Source: Acidobacteriota bacterium | GTDB taxonomy: Bacteria > Acidobacteriota > Vicinamibacteria > Vicinamibacterales > Vicinamibacteraceae | Direction of reading: 5' to 3' | Length of the DNA stretch: 20,770 bases | Assembly (NCBI GenBank): GCA_023418055.1 | Contig: JAEZDP010000151.1 | Coordinates: forward strand, 1-20,770 | Part shown: positions 14,249-20,770 of the stretch, piece after piece | Layout of the letters: every line of letters begins with the position of its first letter | How positions within the stretch are numbered: position 1 is the first letter of the stretch | Translations under genes and position numbers: made by a program | The notes under the pieces: model-generated | The model's input: only the letters and a program-made list of their open reading frames with translations | Databases searched by the model: none | Told to the model about the DNA's origin: nothing

Positions 14249-16165
14249 TCATTTGCCCTGCCGCTCCGGCTGACTGCCGCCACCCTGCTGCTGACGTTCG
14301 TACCCGGCAGCCTGCCCGTCTCGGCGCAGGACCCGGGCGAGGCCCCCGCTCCCGTGACGGTGGCGTCGATTGCGTTCGAGGGTGTCACCGCGCTGCCGGA
14401 GGCCGACCTCCGCGCTGTCATGCAGACCGAGGCGCCCTCGCGCATCCCCTTCAGCCGCAAGCCCGTCTACAGCGTGGCCGACCTCAAGCAGGATGCCGGC
14501 CGTATCGAGTCGCTCTACGCGTCACGCGGCTACCCCGACGCCCGCGTCGAGCGCATCGCGGCCGACGTCGACCCTGACGAGCGCACCGTGGAGATCGTGG
14601 TGACGGTTGCCGAGGGCGCGCCACGCCCGGCCGGTCGGGTCGCGTTCACCGGCTTTGCCGAGATCGAAGCCGACAGGCTCGAGCGCCTCCCCGGCATCGC
14701 CGGGTACCAAGAAGGTGCGCCGCTCGAGGCCGCCTGGATCGAAGAGATTCGCGACAACGCCCTGTTTCTGTTGCGGGATGCCGGCTTCGCCCAAGCCGCT
14801 GTCGAGATCCGGGAGGTGGCCGGCGAGGACGGCGCGACGGACCTCACGTTTACCGCCACGCCCGGGCCGCGGTTCCGTATCGGCCCCATCGAGTACGTGG
14901 GCCTCACGTCGGTCGACGAGGACGTCGTCCGCCGGCGGCTGGCCTTCAAGCCGGGCGACGAGTTCCGCGAGTCGCGCATCGACGAGACCGAGCGCGCGCT
15001 GCGGTCGCTCGAGCTGTTCGAGTTCGCCTACGTCCAGCCGCGGCGCGACGAGACGACGGGTGAGCAGGTGCCCATCCGCGTGACCGTGGCCGAGGGACGC
15101 CATCGGCGCACGGATCTGGGCGTGGGGTACGGCACGGAGGAACGGGCCCGCGCGCAGGCGTCCTGGCGCAACGTCAACGTCGGGGGCCGCGGTCGCACCG
15201 TCGGCCTCGAGGGCCGGGCGTCGTCGCTCGAGTGGGGCGCGCGTGCAAGCGTGCTCGAGCCCTACTTCTTCTCGCGCCGGCTGTCGCTCGGCGGCACGGC
15301 CCACTGGTGGTTCGAGAACGAGCCCATCTACCGGATGCGCACCTACGGCGGGCGCGGCACGCTCACCTGGCAGCACGACACCCGCGACATCCCGCGGCAG
15401 CGGGGCAGTTCCTCGTCGGTCGGCCTCACCGTCATCAACGACTACACCCGCTATTCGGTGGCCGACTTCGCCCTCGAAGACGCGTCGTATCGCGCACAGC
15501 TCATCTCGCTCGGCCTCGACCCGGAGACGGGTGAGGCGCAGGGTACGCTCGTGGGCCTGCGGCTGCAGCTGCAGCACAGCTCGGTGCTGAACCCTCTCGA
15601 CGGCCGCCAGGGTCAGGCGGTGAGCCTGGCCGTGGAGCGCGCGGGAGGACTGTTGTCAGGCGACTTCACCTATACCGAACTCGTGGGCGAGGCGCGCGCC
15701 TACCGCACGCTCGGCGGTGTGGTGCTCGCGGCGCGTGGACGCATGGGCGGCATCGCCGCCGGCGACGAGAGCACCGGGGTGCCGTTCTTCAAGCGCTACT
15801 TCCTCGGCGGGTCCACCAGCCTGCGGGGCTGGGGGCGCTACGACGTCAGCCCGCTCACTGATTCCGGGTTGCCCATCGGCGGTCTCGCGCTGCTGGAGAC
15901 GTCGGCTGAAGCCCGGGTGCCGGTCACCGAGAGCCTCGCGCTCGTCGGCTTCGTCGATGCGGGCAACGTGTGGGGCGCGCGGGGTGACATCGACCTCGGT
16001 GACCTGCGGGTGAGCGTGGGACCGGGCATCCGCTACGCCACCCCCATCGGCCCGGTGCGCCTCGACTTCGGCTACCAGCTCACGCCCATCGACGGCCTGG
16101 TGGTGCGCGGCCGGCCCGAGCAGCGCAACTGGCGCGTGCATTTCTCGATCGGACAGGCGTTCTAG
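14246..16165 (+). CDS. tamA: TamA-like Omp85/BamA-family outer-membrane protein, probable CTG start
   Basis: From the CTG the protein is 639 residues with a signal peptide of about 26 residues (hydrophobic ATLLLTF core, PVSAQD cleavage region). Three POTRA-like domains follow at about 38-124 (ending IVVTVAEG), 129-207 (VAFTGFAEIEADRLERLPGI) and 211-284 (IGPIEYVGLTSVDEDVVRRR, then VTVAEG). The membrane barrel runs from about 288 (TDLGVGYGTEE) to the C-terminal Phe of SIGQAF, a typical outer-membrane beta-signal. The loop-6 motif appears as FLGGSTSLRGWGR with Arg527; family members normally have RGF or RGY. Three POTRAs and the adjacent tamB favour TamA over BamA. It inserts proteins into the outer membrane, or with TamB supports lipid traffic. 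A start at GTG 14354 would remove the signal peptide. The stop is 3 bp before tamB. Confidence 0.88.
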   Translation: MSFALPLRLTAATLLLTFVPGSLPVSAQDPGEAPAPVTVASIAFEGVTALPEADLRAVMQTEAPSRIPFSRKPVYSVADLKQDAGRIESLYASRGYPDARVERIAADVDPDERTVEIVVTVAEGAPRPAGRVAFTGFAEIEADRLERLPGIAGYQEGAPLEAAWIEEIRDNALFLLRDAGFAQAAVEIREVAGEDGATDLTFTATPGPRFRIGPIEYVGLTSVDEDVVRRRLAFKPGDEFRESRIDETERALRSLELFEFAYVQPRRDETTGEQVPIRVTVAEGRHRRTDLGVGYGTEERARAQASWRNVNVGGRGRTVGLEGRASSLEWGARASVLEPYFFSRRLSLGGTAHWWFENEPIYRMRTYGGRGTLTWQHDTRDIPRQRGSSSSVGLTVINDYTRYSVADFALEDASYRAQLISLGLDPETGEAQGTLVGLRLQLQHSSVLNPLDGRQGQAVSLAVERAGGLLSGDFTYTELVGEARAYRTLGGVVLAARGRMGGIAAGDESTGVPFFKRYFLGGSTSLRGWGRYDVSPLTDSGLPIGGLALLETSAEARVPVTESLALVGFVDAGNVWGARGDIDLGDLRVSVGPGIRYATPIGPVRLDFGYQLTPIDGLVVRGRPEQRNWRVHFSIGQAF

Positions 16166-16168
16166 TTC

Positions 16169-19100
16169 ATGCGATACCTGCGGACCTCCCTGCGTGTGGC
16201 CGGCATCCTCTCGGCCGTTGTCGTCGTCGTCCTCGTCGTGGTGGTGCTCGTGTCGCAGACCGCCTGGTTCCGGGACTGGCTGCGCCGATACGCGATGCGC
16301 GAGGCGGCGCAGTTCGTGGACGGCCAACTGCTCATCGGCCGTCTCGACGGCGGGCTGTGGGGCGGCGTGCAGTTGCACGACGTGCGCATCGACCGAGGCG
16401 GTGACACGGTGGTGGGGCTCGACACGCTCGAGCTCGAGTACCGCTTGTTCGATTTCATCCGGGAGGGCGTGGTCGTGCGCCGGGTGGAACTCGTGGCCCC
16501 CCGGGTGGCGCTGCGGCGGGAAGGGGACACCTGGAACGTGGCGACGCTGCTCGTCGATCAGGGGCCGTCGGACCCGGACGCTCCTCGCGCGACGTTCCGC
16601 GTCGGCTCCATCGTGCTGCGCGACGGACTGGTGACCGTGAACGACCCCACCTGTCCCGCCGGGACCGCCGGGTGTCTGCCTGAACGGATCGAGCAGCTGC
16701 AGGCCGACCTCGGCCTGACGTCCACGCCCGAGGCGCTCGACGTCGACCTGCGGGACGCCAGCTTCCGCACCTCCGAACCGGCACTGGCCCTCCTTCGCTT
16801 GCGAACGACCGTGCGGATGACCGACACGGATCTGGCCGTGTCGGACCTCGACCTCGCGACGGCGGCCAGCGTGCTCTCTGGCGAGGCAAGCGTGAAGGCG
16901 TACGCCACCAGTCCCGACGTGGCGGCCTCGCTGCGCGCCGAGCCGCTGGCGCTGGCGGAAGTCGGACGGTTCGTTCCCCAGCTCGGTGCGACGACGCTGA
17001 TGCCGGTGATTGCCATCGACGTCGAGGGTCCCCTGCGGGCGCTGCGCGTGACGACCGACGTGAAGAGCGACGCCGGCGCGTTGAGTACATCGCTCGTGGC
17101 CGACGGGGAAGCGCCTGCGTACGGCGCGAGGGGCAGCGCGTCGGTGACCGACTTCGACCTCGCCGGCTGGATGGGCGATCCGGCTCTGCAGACCGCCATC
17201 ACCGCGCGCACCGACCTGGACGTGACCGGCAGCGACCTGCAGACGCTGGCCGGCAACGTCGCGCTCGAGGCGACCTCTGCCGAAGCGATGGGCTACCGGG
17301 TCGGCGCCGCTCGCGCCCGTGCGGAAATCGCCGAGGGCGTGGCAGACGTCACGGGCGACGTCCAGGCCTACGGCGCCACGGTGACGACGGCGGGGACGGT
17401 GGACTTCGCGGGCGCGGCCGAGGGCGACCTGGCCCTGGCGTTGGCGGGCGACATCCGCGACCTCGATGTGCGTCAGCTGCCCGCCACGCTCGGTGCTCCT
17501 CCGTTGCGGACGGACATCTCGCTGGCGTACCGGGCGGAAGGTCCGCTGGACCGCATGCGCGTGCGCGCCGACTTCAGACCGTCGACCGTCGACACGCTGA
17601 CGATAGACGGCGGCACGACGGCCGACGTGACCATTGCCGGCAGCGACATCAGCTACGCGGTCACCGGTGGCGTGCGGAACGTGAACCTGCAGCGGATTGG
17701 CCAGGTCTTCGACGTGGCCGCCCTCGACGCGCCGGCCTACGAGAGCGACATCACGGCCCGCATCGATGCGCGCGGCCGTGGCATCGACGTGGCGTCGGCC
17801 GTCGCCGACGTCTCGCTGCATGTCACCGACTCGTCGCTGGGCGGCGCACGTGTCCCCGACCTGCGTCTCGAGGCGTCGGCCAATCGCGGCGCCGTCGAGG
17901 CACGGCTCAACGGGCGTGTCGACGACCTGCGACCCGAAGTGTTCGCCGGACGCGACGACGTCGCCGGGCGGGTGTCGGGCACGATTGACGCTTCGGTGTC
18001 GCTGCCTGACGTGACCGGCACGATCGATCCCGCCCTCGTCACCGGCCAGGTGGCGCTCGCGCTCGACCCGTCGGACGTGGGTGGCGTGCGTCTCGACGAA
18101 CTGCGGGCCGATGTGACCGCAGACGCCGGCCAGGTGGAGGTGCGGCAGTTGCAGCTCACCTCGGCTGCCGCCACGCTCGAGGCCAGTGGGCCGTTTGCGC
18201 TCGTGGACGCCGGAAACTCCCGCCTTACGTATGCGCTCGACGTCAGGGATGCGGGCACGCTTGCGGCACTGGCGGGCGTATCAGGGGTGGCCGGCACGGC
18301 GCAAGTCGAGGGCGTCCTCAGTGGCTGGCTGCAGGACCTCTCCACGACCGGCACGCTCGCCGTAGCCGACGCCGTGTATTCGGAGACGGCGAGTGTGGAA
18401 CGTCTCGACGGCACGTTCACCGCAGCCGTCCCAGCGCTTGACGTCGCGCGCGCGAGTGCCGCCGTCGATCTCGACGCGACGCGGCTCGATGCCGGCGGTA
18501 CGCTCGTCGACACGGCCGCCGTGGAGGCGCGTTACGCCGACTCGCAGGCCGACTTCGAGGCCGATGTGACGCTCAACGAGTTGGCCGCCGGTGCTGGCGG
18601 CGTGCTGGCGCTCGAAGAGGCGAGACAGGTCGTGACATTGCGGCGGCTCGAGGCCACGGGCGACGGCCTGGCCTGGGCGCTGGCGCCCGGCGCCTCCCCC
18701 CAGGTCACCCATGAAGCCGGGCGGGTGGCCATCGACGACCTGCGGCTTGCCAGCGGCACGCAGCGCCTCGACGTGCAGGGCGCGGTGCGCCTGCCGTCCG
18801 ACGCCGCGCCGTTTGCCGGTGAAGGCCTCGAGGTGCAGGTTACGGCTGTGGACCTCGCCCCCATCGGCGCCCGCCTCATGCCCGAGCGCGAACTGGCCGG
18901 TACGCTCGATGCCACGATCGGCATGAACGGTGCGCTGCACGACGGCGTGGCGAACGTGGACGTTCAGGTGCGGCAGGGTGCCGTGCAGGGCTTCACGTTC
19001 GACGCGCTCGAGGCGACGGCACAGTATGCCGACGGCGTCGCCGCGGTGAAGACGACGCTGCAGCAGAGTGCGGCGTCGGCGTTGACGGCAGAGGGCCGCG

Positions 19101-20707
19101 TGCCGGTCCTCGCCGCCATTGGCTCGGCGCCCGAAGGACACCCCGTCGACGAGCGCCTCGACCTGACCGTCGTCAGCAACGGCATCGACCTCGCCGTGGT
19201 CGAAGGCGTGACCGACTACGTGGCCGACGTGCAGGGCCGGCTGCTCGTTGACGCGACGGTGACCGGTACGCTCGCGCAGCCAGACGTGGACGGCATGGTG
19301 ACGATTCGCGATGGCGCCTTCCGCGTGCCGCTCGTGGATGCCCGCTATACCGGGTTGCAGGCCGAGGTCCACGTGGGGCAGGACCAGGTGCGTGTTGACA
19401 CGCTGCGACTGCTCGACACTCGCGAGAACCCCTTTGAGGTGTCTGGCACCCTCGGCCTGGTGGACACGACACTCGGTGATGTGGACCTGCGTGCCTCGGC
19501 CTCCGAGTTCCGCCTGATCGACAACGATCTCGGCGACGTCCGGCTCACCGCCGACGTGACCGTCGCCGGTACGCCTTCGGCGCCCATCGTCCGCGGCGAA
19601 TTGAGCCTGCCGTCCTCGCGCATCGACGTGGACCGCCTGCTGGCCGCGCTCGCGGGAGCGGAGTCCGACGTGGAGCGCAATGACGTGGATCTGGTGTTCG
19701 AACCGCACGCGGCGTCCTCTGCTGGTCCCGACTCCCCGGCGGACGCGACGACGCCACCGGGCGCCCCGAATGACGGAGTGGTCGTGGTGCAGCGCCGTGA
19801 CGTCTCTGCGGAGGACGTGCAGACGGTCGACGGCGATGTCGTCGAGGCTGGGCAGGCGGCTGAGGCGGTTGACGCGGCGGAGCCTGCCGAAGGCGACGCG
19901 CCGGCGTCAGGCGTGCTCGACGCCGCCACCATTGACGTGCGGTTCACGGTGGCCGACGACCTCGTGCTGCGGGGCGACGACGTGCGGGTGGGTGATGGCG
20001 GCCCGAGCCTCGGCGCGCTGAACATGACGGTGGGCGCCGACCTGCGCGCCACGCAGTCGCCCGGCGAGCCGCTGCTCGTCACCGGGCAGATCTCGACGGT
20101 GCGGGGCTACTACGATTTCCAGGGCCGGCGTTTCACCGTCGTGCGTGATGGCGCGATTCGTTTCCAGGGCGACGACGTGACCAACCCGACGCTCGACATC
20201 GCGGCCACGCGCGACATCTCGGGCGTCGAAGCGCGCATCGACGTGGAGGGCACGGCCAACGAGCCGCAACTGCGCCTCTCGAGCACGCCCAGCCTCGACG
20301 AAGCCGACATCCTCGCGCTCATCGTCTTCAACCGTCCGCTGGACGACCTGGGCTCGGGCGAGCAGGTGTCGCTCGCTCAGCGCGCCGGCGAACTGGTCGG
20401 CGGCCGCCTGACCGGTGCGCTGGCCACCACGTTGCGCGACGCCCTCGACGTGGACCAGTTCGAGATCGACGCCTTCGCCGAAACCGGGCCCGCCGTGACC
20501 GTCGGCAACCGCCTGGGCGAGCGCATCTACGTACGCCTGCGCCAGCAGCTCGGATCGCAGGACGTCAGCCAAATCCTGCTCGAGTACGAACTGCTGCGAA
20601 ACCTCCGCCTGCAGACATCCATGACGCAGGGCGGCAACACGGACCGATCGCCAGGCCAGCGCGTGGAGCGGAGTGGCATCGACCTGCTGTACTTCTTCTA
20701 CTACTAG
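16169..20707 (+). CDS. tamB: Translocation and assembly module protein TamB (AsmA-like/DUF490)
   Basis: The 1512-residue inner-membrane-anchored protein has one N-terminal membrane segment (about 10-30) and an AsmA/TamB-like start (ease of recognition from LWGGVQLHDVRI at 64-74 and VELVAPRVALRREGDTWNV at about 106-124). A very long stretch of short beta-strand repeats forms the periplasm-spanning hydrophobic groove. The C-terminal DUF490 domain begins after about 1250 (VTGQISTVRGYYDFQGRRF, then the EADILALIVFNRPL and AGELVGGRLTGAL blocks) and ends with FFYY, an aromatic end that fits docking to the Omp85 partner. Residues about 1177-1250 are an acidic Pro/Ala-rich insert. Only two cysteines are present, C162 and C169, which could form a disulfide. 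The start lies 3 bp behind the tamA-like stop, so the two are co-transcribed. Confidence 0.92.
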   Translation: MRYLRTSLRVAGILSAVVVVVLVVVVLVSQTAWFRDWLRRYAMREAAQFVDGQLLIGRLDGGLWGGVQLHDVRIDRGGDTVVGLDTLELEYRLFDFIREGVVVRRVELVAPRVALRREGDTWNVATLLVDQGPSDPDAPRATFRVGSIVLRDGLVTVNDPTCPAGTAGCLPERIEQLQADLGLTSTPEALDVDLRDASFRTSEPALALLRLRTTVRMTDTDLAVSDLDLATAASVLSGEASVKAYATSPDVAASLRAEPLALAEVGRFVPQLGATTLMPVIAIDVEGPLRALRVTTDVKSDAGALSTSLVADGEAPAYGARGSASVTDFDLAGWMGDPALQTAITARTDLDVTGSDLQTLAGNVALEATSAEAMGYRVGAARARAEIAEGVADVTGDVQAYGATVTTAGTVDFAGAAEGDLALALAGDIRDLDVRQLPATLGAPPLRTDISLAYRAEGPLDRMRVRADFRPSTVDTLTIDGGTTADVTIAGSDISYAVTGGVRNVNLQRIGQVFDVAALDAPAYESDITARIDARGRGIDVASAVADVSLHVTDSSLGGARVPDLRLEASANRGAVEARLNGRVDDLRPEVFAGRDDVAGRVSGTIDASVSLPDVTGTIDPALVTGQVALALDPSDVGGVRLDELRADVTADAGQVEVRQLQLTSAAATLEASGPFALVDAGNSRLTYALDVRDAGTLAALAGVSGVAGTAQVEGVLSGWLQDLSTTGTLAVADAVYSETASVERLDGTFTAAVPALDVARASAAVDLDATRLDAGGTLVDTAAVEARYADSQADFEADVTLNELAAGAGGVLALEEARQVVTLRRLEATGDGLAWALAPGASPQVTHEAGRVAIDDLRLASGTQRLDVQGAVRLPSDAAPFAGEGLEVQVTAVDLAPIGARLMPERELAGTLDATIGMNGALHDGVANVDVQVRQGAVQGFTFDALEATAQYADGVAAVKTTLQQSAASALTAEGRVPVLAAIGSAPEGHPVDERLDLTVVSNGIDLAVVEGVTDYVADVQGRLLVDATVTGTLAQPDVDGMVTIRDGAFRVPLVDARYTGLQAEVHVGQDQVRVDTLRLLDTRENPFEVSGTLGLVDTTLGDVDLRASASEFRLIDNDLGDVRLTADVTVAGTPSAPIVRGELSLPSSRIDVDRLLAALAGAESDVERNDVDLVFEPHAASSAGPDSPADATTPPGAPNDGVVVVQRRDVSAEDVQTVDGDVVEAGQAAEAVDAAEPAEGDAPASGVLDAATIDVRFTVADDLVLRGDDVRVGDGGPSLGALNMTVGADLRATQSPGEPLLVTGQISTVRGYYDFQGRRFTVVRDGAIRFQGDDVTNPTLDIAATRDISGVEARIDVEGTANEPQLRLSSTPSLDEADILALIVFNRPLDDLGSGEQVSLAQRAGELVGGRLTGALATTLRDALDVDQFEIDAFAETGPAVTVGNRLGERIYVRLRQQLGSQDVSQILLEYELLRNLRLQTSMTQGGNTDRSPGQRVERSGIDLLYFFYY

Positions 20708-20709
20708 CG

Positions 20710-20758
20710 CCACACGCCACACGCCATACGCCACACGCCATACGCCATACGCCACACG
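20710..20758 (+). repeat. CCAYACG heptanucleotide tandem repeat behind tamB
   Basis: Seven head-to-tail heptamers (CCACACG, CCACACG, CCATACG, CCACACG, CCATACG, CCATACG, CCACACG) start three bases after the tamB stop. Their reverse complement, CGTRTGG, is a rotation of the GGCGTAT family at 12553-12605, so both arrays read the same way relative to the upstream gene. The window ends at GTAGGGCGTA, whose GGCGTA is in the opposite orientation, so the element may continue as an inverted repeat beyond the edge. Confidence 0.92.
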
Positions 20759-20770
20759 CCGTAGGGCGTA

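Noticed and set aside
13302..14252. N-terminal extension of the methyltransferase to 14252.
   Set aside because: The extra 96 residues are low-complexity and outside the fold. The conserved start fits ATG 13964.
14197..14577. A TTG-initiated frame overlapping the tamA-like start.
   Set aside because: It runs out of frame with the Omp85 protein, becomes Arg/Pro-rich shadow sequence and has no ribosome site. The GGAGGAA site lies inside it.
15656..17821. A 721-codon minus-strand frame.
   Set aside because: It is antisense to tamA and tamB, with composition typical of a shadow frame and no motif.
18281..19708. A 475-codon minus-strand frame.
   Set aside because: It is antisense to tamB and shows no domain, signal or ribosome site.

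Overview
The window is very GC-rich and comes from a diderm (Gram-negative-type) bacterium. A TamA/TamB outer-membrane assembly pair shows the outer membrane. A trio of Tat-exported or haem-binding proteins (DUF1501; Planctomycete-type cytochrome C + DUF1549 + DUF1553; a xylose-isomerase-like TIM barrel), a sorbosone-dehydrogenase-like beta-propeller, a DUF2911 protein and frequent short-period intergenic repeats are typical of Acidobacteriota, and I would guess class Vicinamibacteria (Luteitalea-like). That placement is inference from gene content and composition; Gemmatimonadota or Planctomycetota are not excluded. I see no rRNA, tRNA, transposase, integrase, CRISPR array or phage gene.

Layout. 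(1) 1-1310, minus: the N-terminal 436 residues of a GAF-PAS-PAS sensor that runs off the left edge. (2) 1480-3513: a divergent pair, an exported glucose/sorbosone-dehydrogenase-like propeller (minus) and an exported DUF2911 protein (plus). Short-period arrays built on GGGGTCAGACCT follow both stop codons, so the pair is bracketed by outward-reading repeat arrays. (3) 7033-3669, minus: an EamA-family transporter followed by a hybrid histidine kinase with a periplasmic solute-binding sensor domain. (4) 7102-7536, plus: a small exported NTF2/DUF4440-like protein, probably on a leaderless transcript. (5) 12488-7568, minus: a tight three-gene operon (isomerase-like, PSCyt1/DUF1549/DUF1553, DUF1501). 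(6) 13964-12611, minus: a class I SAM methyltransferase and a histidine phosphatase, 7 bp apart. (7) 14246-20707, plus: TamA-like Omp85 protein and TamB, 3 bp apart. The tamA-like gene appears to start at a CTG codon.

Functional reading. The three-gene operon is probably a secreted or periplasmic redox/carbohydrate module. TamA and TamB would span the envelope and help insert outer-membrane proteins or move phospholipids. The hybrid kinase probably senses a small ligand in the periplasm, and the adjacent EamA transporter may be related to that ligand.

The most unusual material is intergenic: two repeat families (a 12-17-mer with a 27-28 bp period, and 7-bp tandem repeats around TACGG) that lie directly behind stop codons and in one fixed orientation relative to the upstream gene. 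All other genes look like ordinary members of known families. I do not see a clear novel multi-gene defence or mobile system.
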